Origin: an uncultured Oscillospiraceae bacterium | GTDB taxonomy: Bacteria > Bacillota > Clostridia > Oscillospirales > Oscillospiraceae | Assembly (NCBI GenBank): GCA_900768135.1 | Contig: CAAGBT010000088.1 | Coordinates: 72,669 to 136,668, forward strand | Direction of reading: 5' to 3' | DNA: 64,000 nt | Shown: positions 51,346-60,596 of the stretch, piece after piece | How the letters are laid out: each line of letters starts with the position of its first letter | Numbering within the stretch: position 1 is the stretch's first letter | Position numbers and translations under genes: made by a program | The notes under the pieces: generated by a model | Databases searched by the model: none | What the model saw: the letters and a program-made list of their open reading frames with translations, nothing else | What the model was told of the DNA's origin: nothing

Positions 51346-51417
51346 GAAAATGCCGGACTGTTGCACGGCTTTGTGCAACAAAGCTGCGCCGGGAATGCAG
51401 AAGCGAAGGACAGAGCT

Positions 51418-51633
51418 ATGACAGAAATCAAAATTACAACCGAATACATCAAATTGCAGGATCTTTTAAAGCTTGCCAGCCTGACGGCGACCGGCGGCGA
51501 AGCCAAGGTCGTCATTCAGGAAGGAGAAGTCGCGGTGAACGGCGCGGTATGCATGATGCGCGGCAAAAAGATCCGCCCGGGCGACGCGGTGGAATTCAAC
51601 GGAAAAAAGCTGACGGTCGCGTATGCGGATTGA
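51418..51633 (+). CDS. rlbA: S4-domain RNA-binding protein (RlbA/YaaA type)
   Basis: A 71-residue protein carrying one S4 RNA-binding fold: TEYIKLQDLLKLASL and the GGEAKVVIQEGEVAVNG core, which matches the YaaA family found between dnaN and recF. In B. subtilis YaaA takes part in late 50S assembly. The start is ATG 51418 after AAGGACAGAG; the frame is open upstream as a shadow. It overlaps recF by 11 bp. Confidence 0.93.
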   Translation: MTEIKITTEYIKLQDLLKLASLTATGGEAKVVIQEGEVAVNGAVCMMRGKKIRPGDAVEFNGKKLTVAYAD

Positions 51634-52726
51634 CGCGCTGGAGCTGCACAGCTTTCGCAACTACAGCGCGCTGAACGTAGCGTTTGCGCCGGACTGCAAC
51701 GTGATCGTAGGGGAGAACGCGCAGGGAAAGACCAACCTGCTGGAGGCGATCGTCTACCTTTGCAGCGCGCGCTCGCCGCGCGCGCGGTCCGACCGGGAGC
51801 TGATCGCATTCGGACAGAACGAGTGCTCGCTGCGGGGAGAAGCCTTTGCGCGGGGACGGGAGTTTCTGCTGGAGATCGCGCTCGGCGCGGGAAAGCGAAG
51901 GAAAATATCCATCAACAAGGTGCCGGCAAAAAGGGCCGCAGAGCTGAGCGATGTGCTGGGCGCGGTATATTTCTGCCCGGAGGATCTGCTGCTGATCCGC
52001 GACGGCGCAGCCGCGCGGCGGAAATTCATGGACGACGCGCTCTGCCAGCTGCGCGCGCGGTACGCGCAGGCGCTTTCGGACTATCACCGCGCCTACGAAC
52101 ACAAAACGCGTATCCTGCGCGACAGCGAGGAGTATCCCTCGCTGCTCGATACGCTGCCGGAGTTTGACCTGCGCATGGCGAGCAGCGGCGCGATCATCAT
52201 TTATTACCGTGCGCGCTTCTGCGAGCGGCTGCGCGAATACGCCGCCGCCGCGCACCGCGAATGCTCCGGCGGGAGAGAAGCGCTTGACGTCCGCTATCAA
52301 ACGGTGTCAACGGTTACCGATCCGCTTGCTTCGGCGGAGGCGATCTATGAGCAGCTCCGCGCCCATCAGGCGGCGCACGCCGCCGCGGAACGCGCTGCGC
52401 GGGTATGCCTGTCGGGGCCGCACAAGGACGATATCGCCGTAACAATCGGCGGCGTGAACGCGCGGCAGTTTTCCTCGCAGGGGCAGACGCGCACGGCGGC
52501 GCTGGCGTTCAAGCTGGCCGAGCGAGAGATCTACCGCGAGATCACATCGCGCACGCCGCTGCTGCTGCTGGACGACGTGCTGTCGGAGCTGGATCCGAAG
52601 CGGCAGGAATATGTGCTCAACCGCATCTCCGGCGGGCAGGTATTCATTACCTGCTGCGAGGAGGACCGGCTGGGAACGCTGCTGAGCGGAAAGGTGTTCC
52701 GCGTTGCGGGCGGCGCGGTGATATAA
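51623..52726 (+). CDS. recF: Recombination mediator RecF
   Basis: A 367-residue SMC-like ATPase that helps load RecA at gaps. Walker A GENAQGKTN is at 30-38, the signature-like SGPHKDD block near 267 and Walker B LLLLDDVLSELD near 313-324. ATG 51623 lies inside the end of rlbA. Classic place in the dnaA-dnaN-recF-gyrB order. Confidence 0.96.
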   Translation: MRIDALELHSFRNYSALNVAFAPDCNVIVGENAQGKTNLLEAIVYLCSARSPRARSDRELIAFGQNECSLRGEAFARGREFLLEIALGAGKRRKISINKVPAKRAAELSDVLGAVYFCPEDLLLIRDGAAARRKFMDDALCQLRARYAQALSDYHRAYEHKTRILRDSEEYPSLLDTLPEFDLRMASSGAIIIYYRARFCERLREYAAAAHRECSGGREALDVRYQTVSTVTDPLASAEAIYEQLRAHQAAHAAAERAARVCLSGPHKDDIAVTIGGVNARQFSSQGQTRTAALAFKLAEREIYREITSRTPLLLLDDVLSELDPKRQEYVLNRISGGQVFITCCEEDRLGTLLSGKVFRVAGGAVI

Positions 52727-52743
52727 GGGAAAAAGGAGAGACC

Positions 52744-53001
52744 ATGTATCTTCACATCGGCAATAACGTGATGCTGCCGGAAAGGCACATCATCGGCGTC
52801 TTTGACCTGGAAATTACTTCGCAGTCGAAGCGGACGGCGGAATTTCTCCGCCGGGCGGAGGACGAGAGCTTAGTCATCGACGCCTGCGGGGACATTCCCA
52901 AGGCGTTTCTCGTGTGCGACCATCCGTATCACCCGCAGCTGGTCTATCTCTCTGAGCTTTCGAGCCAGACGCTGCAGAAAAGAATGGAGGAACAGACATG
53001 A
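52744..53001 (+). CDS. remB: DUF370-type regulator RemB
   Basis: An 85-residue protein of the DUF370/RemB family: MYLHIGNN start, ERHIIGVFDLEITSQSKRTAEFL core. In B. subtilis remB sits after recF and affects matrix genes; RemA is a DNA-binding protein of the same family. ATG 52744 follows AAAAAGGAGAGACC. The next gene begins in the ATGA overlap at its stop. Confidence 0.9.
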   Translation: MYLHIGNNVMLPERHIIGVFDLEITSQSKRTAEFLRRAEDESLVIDACGDIPKAFLVCDHPYHPQLVYLSELSSQTLQKRMEEQT

Positions 53002-53339
53002 AAATGCCCATTGCCATTGAAATGCTGTCAGCTCCCTTTACGCTGGCGAAGGACGAAAAGTGGATCATTCCCATCGTACTCGGCCTTTTCCTGCTGCTGA
53101 CCCTGTTCGGCGCGGTGCAGCTGCGGATGGACGAGGGAAATAAGTGGCGCTTTCAGAAGAAAATGAAGGTATCGGCGCTCCTTTGGCTTGCGTGCGAAGT
53201 GTTCTGGCAGCTCTACGGCGCGGATTCGGCGTTTCCCCTCGGGCCGGTTACGGGCATTCTGTTTCTGTATGCCCTAAGCGAAGCGCTGGTGTACGGCGCG
53301 TACCTTCTTGCAAAAAAGAAAAAAACGGCCGCGCGGTAA
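52998..53339 (+). CDS. Hypothetical 113-residue membrane protein
   Basis: Three likely transmembrane segments (about 22-42, 58-75 and 84-104), basic end KKKKTAAR. The start ATG overlaps the remB stop (ATGA), so it belongs to the same transcript. It ends 99 bp before gyrB, where a long stem-loop lies. I do not recognise the family. Confidence 0.78.
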   Translation: MKMPIAIEMLSAPFTLAKDEKWIIPIVLGLFLLLTLFGAVQLRMDEGNKWRFQKKMKVSALLWLACEVFWQLYGADSAFPLGPVTGILFLYALSEALVYGAYLLAKKKKTAAR

Positions 53340-53368
53340 GCGGCCTTCCCATCAGAAATACTGCTCGG

Positions 53369-53416
53369 GGCAGGGAGAAACGGGCCGGAAACGGCTCCGA
53401 CCCGGTTCTTCCTGCC
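53369..53416 (+). other. Long stem-loop in the gyrB leader
   Basis: Arms of 16 nt at 53369-53384 and 53401-53416 form 15 of 16 pairs (one is G-U). The 16-nt apical part contains a short CCG GAAA CGG hairpin with a GNRA-type loop. No T-run follows, so it is a structured leader, not a terminator. Confidence 0.6.
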
Positions 53417-53438
53417 TGATGACGAAAGGAGAACCCAA

Positions 53439-55406
53439 ATGGCGGATAACGAGATCCTTCAATCCACGGCGGTGGACACCACCAACGACTATAACGCCTC
53501 GGAGATCCAGGTCCTTGAGGGACTGGAGGCGGTGCGCAAGCGCCCGGGCATGTACATCGGCTCAACGTCGGTGAGCGGCCTGCACCACCTCGTCTACGAA
53601 ATTGTGGATAACTCCATCGACGAGGCGCTGGCCGGCTACTGCACGGAGATCAACGTAACGATCAACGAGGGCAACACCATCACCGTGGTGGACAATGGGC
53701 GCGGCATCCCGGTGGATATCCAGGCGCAGACGGGGCGGCCCGCGCTCGAGGTCGTTTACACCGTGCTGCACGCGGGCGGCAAATTCGGCGGCGGGGGCTA
53801 CAAGGTCTCCGGCGGCCTGCACGGCGTGGGCGCGAGCGTGGTGAACGCGCTGTCCGAATGGCTGACGGTGCAGGTGCATAAAAACGGGAAGATCTACGAA
53901 ATGAAGTTCTCCCGCGGCAAGATCACGCAGGAGATGCAGATCATCGGCGAGACCGACCATACGGGTACGACCGTGACCTTCAAGCCCGACTACCTGCTGT
54001 TTGAGGAGCTGGAATATTCCTACGAAACGCTGCGCACGAGAATGCGCGAGGAGGCGTTCCTGAACGCGGGCCTGCGCATCACGATAGAGGATAAGCGCAG
54101 CGAGAGCGCGGAAAAGCCCGAGAACGAGCGCCGCGACTCGATGTGCTACGAGGGCGGCATCCGCGAATTCGTCACGTGGCTGAACAAGAAGAAGGAGCCG
54201 CTGCACCAGCAGGTCATCTACATGAGCGGCATGAAGGGCGATTCGTTCGCGGAATTGGCGCTCCAGTACGACGACGGCTATCAGGAAAATATCCTCTCGT
54301 TCGCCAACAACGTCCACACGCCCGAGGGCGGTATGCACGAAACCGGCTTCAAGGCCGCGCTTACGCGCGTGCTGAACGCCTACGGACTGAAAAACGGCAT
54401 CATCAAAGAGGGCGACAAGGTGAGCGGCGAGGACTGCCGCGAGGGCCTGACCTGCGTGATCTCCGTGAAGCTGACGAACGCGCAGTTCGAGGGGCAGACG
54501 AAGGCGAAGCTCGGAAATTCCGAGATCCGCACGCTGGTGGACAATCTGGTCTCCGACCGGCTGATGCAGTTCCTTGAGGAGAACCCCGCCGTGGCGCGCA
54601 CGATCCTCGACAAGGCGATGACCGCCAACCGCGCGCGCGAGGCCGCGCGCAAGGCGCGCGAGTCCATCCGCCGCAAGAGCGCCCTCGGCGGCGCGGCGAT
54701 GCCCGATAAATTACGCGACTGCAACGAAAATAACCCCGAGCTGACCGAAATTTACATCGTTGAGGGCGACAGCGCAGGCGGCAGCGCCACGCAGGGGCGC
54801 GACTCGCGCTTCCAGGCGATCTTACCGCTGTGGGGCAAGATGCTGAACGTGGAAAAGGTGCGCGCCGACAAGATCTACGGAAACGACAAGCTCCAGCCCG
54901 TCATCATCGCGCTGGGCGCGGGCCTTGGCGAGGATTTCGACATCAACAAGCTCCGCTATCACAAGGTCATCATCATGGCGGATGCCGATGTGGACGGCTC
55001 GCACATCCGCACGCTGCTCTTAACGTTCTTCTTCCGCTATATGCGCCCGCTGATCGAAAACGGCTATGTGTACGCCGCCGTGCCGCCGCTCTTTAAGCTC
55101 ACGCGCGGCAAGACGACGCGCCTTGCCTTTACCGAGGAGGAGCGCGACCAGTTCTCCGCCGAGCTGCGCGGCGACAATCCGAACGCGAAGGTCGATATTT
55201 CGCGCTTCAAGGGCCTTGGTGAAATGAACCCGCACGAGCTGTGGGAGACGACCATGGATCCCGAAAAGCGCACGCTCAAGCGCATCACGCTGGAGGATGC
55301 GGTGCTGGCGGACGAGACGTTCACGGTGCTGATGGGAGAAAAGGTGGAGCCGCGCAAGGAATTCATCGAGCAGAACGCGAAATATGCGGTCAATCTGGAC
55401 TTTTAA
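53439..55406 (+). CDS. gyrB: DNA gyrase subunit B
   Basis: The 655-residue ATPase half of gyrase, which introduces negative supercoils with GyrA. The GHKL part begins VLEGLEAVRKRPGMYIGST; the ATP-lid motifs DNGRGIPV and GGKFGGGGYKVSGGLHGVG follow near 90-135. TOPRIM appears as EGDSAGG near 440 and DADVDGSHIR near 520. AAAGGAGAACC precedes the ATG at 53439. The neighbour gyrA begins 18 bp after the stop. Confidence 0.98.
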   Translation: MADNEILQSTAVDTTNDYNASEIQVLEGLEAVRKRPGMYIGSTSVSGLHHLVYEIVDNSIDEALAGYCTEINVTINEGNTITVVDNGRGIPVDIQAQTGRPALEVVYTVLHAGGKFGGGGYKVSGGLHGVGASVVNALSEWLTVQVHKNGKIYEMKFSRGKITQEMQIIGETDHTGTTVTFKPDYLLFEELEYSYETLRTRMREEAFLNAGLRITIEDKRSESAEKPENERRDSMCYEGGIREFVTWLNKKKEPLHQQVIYMSGMKGDSFAELALQYDDGYQENILSFANNVHTPEGGMHETGFKAALTRVLNAYGLKNGIIKEGDKVSGEDCREGLTCVISVKLTNAQFEGQTKAKLGNSEIRTLVDNLVSDRLMQFLEENPAVARTILDKAMTANRAREAARKARESIRRKSALGGAAMPDKLRDCNENNPELTEIYIVEGDSAGGSATQGRDSRFQAILPLWGKMLNVEKVRADKIYGNDKLQPVIIALGAGLGEDFDINKLRYHKVIIMADADVDGSHIRTLLLTFFFRYMRPLIENGYVYAAVPPLFKLTRGKTTRLAFTEEERDQFSAELRGDNPNAKVDISRFKGLGEMNPHELWETTMDPEKRTLKRITLEDAVLADETFTVLMGEKVEPRKEFIEQNAKYAVNLDF

Positions 55407-55424
55407 GGAAGGAGGACGACAAAA

Positions 55425-57905
55425 ATGGCACACAAAAACGTGGATTACAAGCCCGAGGATATCCGCTTTCCCGATCAGAAGATCGTGCAGAGCGAGCTGG
55501 TGCATGAAATGCAGTCCTCCTACATCGAATACGCGATGTCGGTCATCGTCGGGCGCGCGCTGCCCGATGTGCGCGACGGGTTGAAGCCCGTCCACCGCCG
55601 CATCCTGTACGCCATGTATGAAGACGGGCTGACGAGCGACAAGCCCTTCAAAAAGTCGGCGACCTGCGTCGGCGACGTGCTGGGCCGCTATCATCCGCAC
55701 GGCGATGCGTCGGTTTACGACGCGCTGGTGCGTCTGGCGCAGGACTTCTCCATGCGCTATATGCTGGTGGACGGACACGGCAACTTCGGCTCCATCGACG
55801 GCGACCCCCCCGCCGCCTACCGATACACCGAGGCGAGAATGTCGAAGATCGCCAACGAAATGCTGCGCGACATCGACAAGGACACGGTGGACTGGGACCC
55901 GAACTTTGACGAGAGCCGCAAGGAACCCCGCGTGCTGCCCGCGCGCTTCCCGAACCTGCTGGTGAACGGCTCGAGCGGTATCGCCGTCGGTATGGCGACG
56001 AATATCCCGCCGCACAATCTCACCGAGGTCATCAACGCCTGCGTCTGCGTGCTGGATAATCCCGAGGCAACGCTGTACGACCTGATGCAGCACATCACGG
56101 GACCGGACTTCCCGACCAGGGGCATCATCATGGGCCGCAGCGGCATCCGCGCCGCCTACGCCACGGGCCGCGGCAAGATCATCCTGCGCGCCCGCACGGA
56201 ATTTGAAGAATTCGGCCGCGACCGCACGCGCATCATCGTCACCGAGCTTCCGTATCAGGTGAACAAGCGGATGCTCATCAAGAACATGGCCGACCAGGTG
56301 AACGACAAGCGGCTGGAGGGTATTTCCGACATCCGCGACGAGACCGACCGCAACGGTATGCGCATCGTCATCGAGGTCAAGCACGACGCGAACCCGCAGG
56401 TGGTCTTAAACCGCCTGTTTGCGCAGACACAGCTGCAGACGAGCTTTGCCATCAATATGCTGGCGCTTGTGGATAACCAGAAGCAGCCGAAGATCCTGTC
56501 CCTGCGGCATATCATCGACGAGTACCTCGCCTTCCAGGAGGAACTCATCACGCGCAGGACGCAGTATGACCTGAAAAAGGCGCGCGAGCGCGAGCATCTG
56601 TTACAGGGCCTGCTGATCGCGCAGGACAATATCGACGAGGTCATCCACATCATCCGCACGAGCTACGACGACGCGAAGGAAAAGCTCATGGAGCGCTTCT
56701 CGCTCTCCGACGTGCAGGCGCAGGCCATCCTCGATATGCGCCTGAAGGCCTTGCAGGGCCTCGACCGCGAGAAGCTCCAGAACGAGTTTGACGAGCTGGA
56801 GAAAAAGATCGCCTACTTTGAAGAGCTTCTCTCCAACGAGGCGATGCTCAAGGGCGTTTTGAAGGACGAGCTGCTTGAGATCCGCGACAGGTACGGCGAC
56901 GGACGCAAGACCGAAATTCAGGAGGTCGAGGACGAGATCGACATCGAGGACCTCATCGAGGAGGAGCAGTGCGTCTTCACGCTGACGCGCAACGGCTACA
57001 TCAAGCGCACGAGCGCAAGCGAGTATACCGCGCAGAGCAAGGGCGGCATGGGCAAGAAGGGCATCACCACCCGCGACGAGGACACGGTGGTGGATGTCTT
57101 CACCGCCTCAACGCACGATTATATCCTCTTCTTCACGGATACCGGCAAGGTGTACCGCAAGAAGGGCTATCAGATCCCCGAGAGCGGCAAGGCCGCCAAG
57201 GGGACGAACATCGTCAACATCATTCAGGTGGAGACGGGCGAGCGCGTGCAGGCGATGATCCACTTCCGCGATCTCAGCGCGGAAAACCTCTTCCTCACGA
57301 TGGTCACGCGCAACGGCACGGTGAAGAGATTGCCGGTAGAGACGCTCAAGAACCTGCGCAACAACGGCATCCGCGCGCTGAACCTCGACGAGGGCGACGA
57401 GCTGGTGAGCGTGCGCGAGACGGACGGCGAGCAGAAGATCCTCATCGCCACGCACGACGGCATGGCGGTCGTGTTTGACGAGACGGACGTGCGCGCCATG
57501 GGCCGCACGGCGGTCGGCGTGCGCGGCATCAAGCTGCGCGAGGGCGACTATGTCGTCGGCGCGGCGCGCGCAAAGGAAGGCCGCGAGGTGCTGACCATCA
57601 CCGAAAACGGCTACGGCAAGAAAACGCCGGTGGAGGAGTACCGCATCACGAACCGCGGCGGCCTCGGCATCAAGAACTACATGGTGACGGAAAAGACCGG
57701 CGGCATCGTGGGCGTGAAGGTCGTGGACGGCAGCGAGGACCTGCTGCTTGTCACGCGCGCGGGCATTCTCATCCGCACGCCGGTGGAGGCCATCCGCACA
57801 ACGGGCCGCGCCACGCAGGGCGTGATCGTGATGCGCTTCAAGGAAGAGGGCGATCAGGTCATCTCCATGGCGCTGGCGGAGCATGAGGAGGCTGACGAGG
57901 CGTAA
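55425..57905 (+). CDS. gyrA: DNA gyrase subunit A
   Basis: The 826-residue DNA-cutting half of gyrase. The catalytic Tyr is residue 134 in YRYTE. The quinolone-determining region reads HPHGDASVYDA, so the position of E. coli Ser83 is Ala95 here. The C-terminal beta-pinwheel (about 510-810) has the GyrA-box-like segment SKGGMGKKGI. The gyrB-gyrA pair is transcribed together. No terminator is visible before the next small genes. Confidence 0.98.
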   Translation: MAHKNVDYKPEDIRFPDQKIVQSELVHEMQSSYIEYAMSVIVGRALPDVRDGLKPVHRRILYAMYEDGLTSDKPFKKSATCVGDVLGRYHPHGDASVYDALVRLAQDFSMRYMLVDGHGNFGSIDGDPPAAYRYTEARMSKIANEMLRDIDKDTVDWDPNFDESRKEPRVLPARFPNLLVNGSSGIAVGMATNIPPHNLTEVINACVCVLDNPEATLYDLMQHITGPDFPTRGIIMGRSGIRAAYATGRGKIILRARTEFEEFGRDRTRIIVTELPYQVNKRMLIKNMADQVNDKRLEGISDIRDETDRNGMRIVIEVKHDANPQVVLNRLFAQTQLQTSFAINMLALVDNQKQPKILSLRHIIDEYLAFQEELITRRTQYDLKKAREREHLLQGLLIAQDNIDEVIHIIRTSYDDAKEKLMERFSLSDVQAQAILDMRLKALQGLDREKLQNEFDELEKKIAYFEELLSNEAMLKGVLKDELLEIRDRYGDGRKTEIQEVEDEIDIEDLIEEEQCVFTLTRNGYIKRTSASEYTAQSKGGMGKKGITTRDEDTVVDVFTASTHDYILFFTDTGKVYRKKGYQIPESGKAAKGTNIVNIIQVETGERVQAMIHFRDLSAENLFLTMVTRNGTVKRLPVETLKNLRNNGIRALNLDEGDELVSVRETDGEQKILIATHDGMAVVFDETDVRAMGRTAVGVRGIKLREGDYVVGAARAKEGREVLTITENGYGKKTPVEEYRITNRGGLGIKNYMVTEKTGGIVGVKVVDGSEDLLLVTRAGILIRTPVEAIRTTGRATQGVIVMRFKEEGDQVISMALAEHEEADEA

Positions 57906-57939
57906 AGCCTCGGGGAAGGAAAACGAAGGAGGAACACGC

Positions 57940-58296
57940 ATGAGACGGAATATCCGCTATAAGCCCAGCCGGGGCGTGAGCGTTTTTACCGGCGTTGTCG
58001 CCTGCGCGATGGGCGCGTTCGGGCTGCTTGTCATCCCGGGAGAGGGACCGTTCATCGCCTTTAAGGCCATCTGGTGCCTGATGACGTTCGGCATGGGCAT
58101 CTACCAGTTCCTGCTGGCGGCGGGCAAGGCGAAATACGGCGGCTACGAGATCACCGACGAAACGGACGAGGGCGTGAAGAACGGCGCATCCGATGCGGCG
58201 GCGCGGCTGGAGGAATTGCAGACGCTTTACGACCGCAGACTCATTACGGAAGAAGAATATCAGGAAAAGAGGAAGGACATTCTGGACCGGCTGTAA
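57940..58296 (+). CDS. Small membrane protein with C-terminal SHOCT segment
   Basis: 118 residues: two hydrophobic segments (about 14-32 and 40-58), then a soluble part ending in LEELQTLYDRRLITEEEYQEKRKDIL, which fits the SHOCT short-C-terminal domain pattern. AAGGAGG lies 7 bp before the ATG at 57940; the frame is open further upstream inside gyrA. It may be part of the gyrA transcript. Function unknown. Confidence 0.82.
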   Translation: MRRNIRYKPSRGVSVFTGVVACAMGAFGLLVIPGEGPFIAFKAIWCLMTFGMGIYQFLLAAGKAKYGGYEITDETDEGVKNGASDAAARLEELQTLYDRRLITEEEYQEKRKDILDRL

Positions 58297-58315
58297 GAGA
58301 AAGGAGCGCGGAGAT

Positions 58316-58777
58316 ATGGAGGTACTGGCAGTTGCCGTTGTGATCGTGATCTGGGTGATTAAGGCGCTTTCCGGACAGGCGGACGATGCGCGCGGCAGAG
58401 CGGACAACACGGCAGGAAGCGGCGGAGCGCGGCAGAAAGCGAAGCGGCCGGTCGTCGCCGTTGGGGCGGGAAAGACCGCCGCGCAGAAGCGGCCGAGTTC
58501 TGCGGAGATCCGCGATTTCCATGAGCGGCGGCGCGCCGACGAGCGGGAAAGGAGCGCGCAGCGCCATGCCGCCGAGCGCGCAAGCAGCGAAAAGCGCTGG
58601 GCGGCCGCGCGGCGGCAGCAGGCGGACGCCGCGCTGGTACACGGCGTACATATCGACAGCTGCGAGGGACGGCTGGAAAGCCTGAAGGTGCTGTACGACG
58701 CGGGCATTCTGGACCGCAAGGAATACTTGCAGCGCGTGAGCCGCGTGAAGCGGCAGCACGCGGACAGCAGAGGCTGA
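58316..58777 (+). CDS. Small membrane-anchored protein with SHOCT-like C-terminus
   Basis: 153 residues: one N-terminal hydrophobic helix (MEVLAVAVVIVIWVIKAL), a basic, alanine- and arginine-rich linker (about 25-115), then SLKVLYDAGILDRKEYLQRVSR, a SHOCT-like end similar in layout to the previous protein. AAGGAGCGCGGAG precedes ATG 58316, 19 bp after the neighbour's stop. I do not know the function. Confidence 0.78.
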   Translation: MEVLAVAVVIVIWVIKALSGQADDARGRADNTAGSGGARQKAKRPVVAVGAGKTAAQKRPSSAEIRDFHERRRADERERSAQRHAAERASSEKRWAAARRQQADAALVHGVHIDSCEGRLESLKVLYDAGILDRKEYLQRVSRVKRQHADSRG

Positions 58778-58800
58778 GCAAAAAAGGAAGCGAACACACG

Positions 58801-59304
58801 ATGTATGACGAACTGACGAAGGTCGATATCGAGAAGATGCAGGCTGAGCTGGACCACCGGCGGCGCGAGCTGCGCCCGAAGCTCATCGAGGAGGTGCAGA
58901 CGGCGCGCGCCTTCGGCGACCTGAGCGAAAACTATGAGTACAAGGTCGCCAAGCAGGAGAAGAACCGCAACGAGAGCCGTATCCGGTATCTGGAGCGCAT
59001 GATCGCCACGGCGAAGGTCATCGAGGTGAACGAAAAAGAGGGTGCGGTGGGTCTTTTCGACCATGTGGTGCTTTTCAACGAAAAGCTGGGGAAGGAGCAG
59101 AGCATCCAGCTCGTGACCACCCTGCGGCAGAACGCGCTCAAGGGCCTCATCAGCAAGGAATCGCCCGTCGGCCGTGCCGTGCTGGGGAAAAAGGTCGGCG
59201 ACCGGGTCGAGATCGTCGTCTCGCCCGAGATGAAATACACGGTGGAGATCCGCTCCATCACGCCGGGCGAGGACGATTCCTCGCTGGAGATCAGCTCTTA
59301 CTGA
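58801..59304 (+). CDS. greA: Transcription elongation factor GreA
   Basis: A 167-residue factor that enters the RNA polymerase secondary channel and restarts backtracked complexes. The coiled-coil finger has the acidic D/E tip ARAFGDLSENYEYK near 38-51 with the family DLSEN pattern. The C-terminal FKBP-like part ends GEDDSSLEISSY. It lies 23 bp after the SHOCT protein and 8 bp before rnhA. Confidence 0.95.
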   Translation: MYDELTKVDIEKMQAELDHRRRELRPKLIEEVQTARAFGDLSENYEYKVAKQEKNRNESRIRYLERMIATAKVIEVNEKEGAVGLFDHVVLFNEKLGKEQSIQLVTTLRQNALKGLISKESPVGRAVLGKKVGDRVEIVVSPEMKYTVEIRSITPGEDDSSLEISSY

Positions 59305-59312
59305 GGAAAAGC

Positions 59313-59750
59313 ATGAAGACAGTTACCATTTATACCGACGGCGCGTGCTCCGGCAACCCCGGCCCCGGCGGCTGGGGCGCGGTGCTGAAGTACGGCGCGC
59401 ACGAGCGCGAGCTTTCCGGCGGCGAGGCAAGCACGACCAACAACCGCATGGAGCTGACCGCCGTGATCGAGGCGCTGCGGCTTTTGAAGGAGCCGTGCAT
59501 TGTGGAGCTTTATTCCGACTCGCGCTACGTCATCGACGCGCTGGAAAAGCGCTGGGTGTATGGCTGGAAGCAGCGCGGCTGGGTGAAAAGCGACAAAAAG
59601 CCCGCGCTGAACATTGACCTGTGGGAACAGCTGCTCGACCTCATCGCGCAGCATGAGGTGCGCTACCACTGGGTCAAGGGTCACGCGGAGAATGCGTACA
59701 ACAACCGCTGCGATGAGATGGCGGTGGCGGAGTGGCACAAGTTTAAGTGA
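59313..59750 (+). CDS. rnhA: Ribonuclease HI
   Basis: A 145-residue endonuclease that cuts RNA in RNA-DNA hybrids. Catalytic residues Asp9 (YTDGACSGNPG), Glu47 (NNRMELTAV), Asp69 (YSDSRY) and Asp134 (CDEMA), plus His124 (KGHAEN), are present. The order and length (about 150) match RNase HI of E. coli type. A small terminator follows. Confidence 0.96.
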   Translation: MKTVTIYTDGACSGNPGPGGWGAVLKYGAHERELSGGEASTTNNRMELTAVIEALRLLKEPCIVELYSDSRYVIDALEKRWVYGWKQRGWVKSDKKPALNIDLWEQLLDLIAQHEVRYHWVKGHAENAYNNRCDEMAVAEWHKFK

Positions 59751-59761
59751 GAACTTTCTCA

Positions 59762-59784
59762 AAAAAAGAGGTTTCCTCTTTTTT
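59762..59784 (+). terminator. Intrinsic terminator after rnhA
   Basis: Stem AAAAAAGAGG / CCTCTTTTTT with a TTT loop, 12 bp after the rnhA stop. It may end the gyrB-gyrA-SHOCT-greA-rnhA transcript. Confidence 0.78.
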
Positions 59785-59810
59785 AAAGTAATTTTAAGGA
59801 GCAAAAGAAC

Positions 59811-60596
59811 ATGGAACAGTTTGACGCAAAGCAGCAGCTTGCCGGTCTTCTCGAGTGGATGCGCGCGCAGATGAAGGCCTGCGGCGGCAAGACCGCCGTG
59901 ATCGGCATCTCCGGCGGCAAGGACAGCTCCGTCACGGCGGCGCTGAGCGTTAGAGCCTACGGGCGCGAGAATGTCGTGGGCGTGCTGATGCCCGACGGCG
60001 TGCAGCCGGACATCGACTATTCCAACGGCCTTGTCGATGTGCTGAACATCCGGCACTACACCTTCAATATCCACGGCGGCACGAGCGGCATCCTGGACGA
60101 GATGGCGCGCGTGGGCATCGAGGCGAGCCGCCAGACGCGCGTGAACCTGCCGTCCCGCATCCGCATGGCGACGCTGTACGCCATTGCGCAGAGCGAGGAG
60201 GGCGGCATCGTCATCAACACCTCCAACCTCTCCGAGGACTGGGTGGGCTACTGCACGATCTATGGCGACAGCGCGGGCGCGTTCTCGCCGCTGGGTATGT
60301 ACACCACCGAGGAGGTCATCGCGCTGGGCGCGGAGCTGGGGCTGCCCGAGCGCTTTCTCATCAAGCCGCCGTCCGATGGGCTGACCGGCAAGACCGACGA
60401 GGACAACCTCGGCTTTACTTACCACGCGGTGAACGAGTATATGCGCAGGGGTGTTGTTGATCCCGTCATCAAGGAGCAGATCGACCGCAAGCACAGGGTC
60501 TCGCGCTTCAAGTTCCAGACGCTGCCGGTATATCAGAACGGCCTGCCGATCGTCATTCCCGACGAGACGGACTACTATAACCCCAACAAGAAATGA
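59811..60596 (+). CDS. nadE: NAD+ synthetase
   Basis: A 261-residue, ammonia-dependent-type enzyme that converts nicotinic acid adenine dinucleotide to NAD+. The PP-loop ISGGKDSS is at 33-40. No glutaminase domain is present, as in the short NadE type. Later family blocks are TSNLSEDWVGYCTIYGDSAG and KPPSDGLTGKTDEDNLGF. TTAAGGAGC lies 11 bp upstream. A terminator closes the gene. Confidence 0.95.
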   Translation: MEQFDAKQQLAGLLEWMRAQMKACGGKTAVIGISGGKDSSVTAALSVRAYGRENVVGVLMPDGVQPDIDYSNGLVDVLNIRHYTFNIHGGTSGILDEMARVGIEASRQTRVNLPSRIRMATLYAIAQSEEGGIVINTSNLSEDWVGYCTIYGDSAGAFSPLGMYTTEEVIALGAELGLPERFLIKPPSDGLTGKTDEDNLGFTYHAVNEYMRRGVVDPVIKEQIDRKHRVSRFKFQTLPVYQNGLPIVIPDETDYYNPNKK

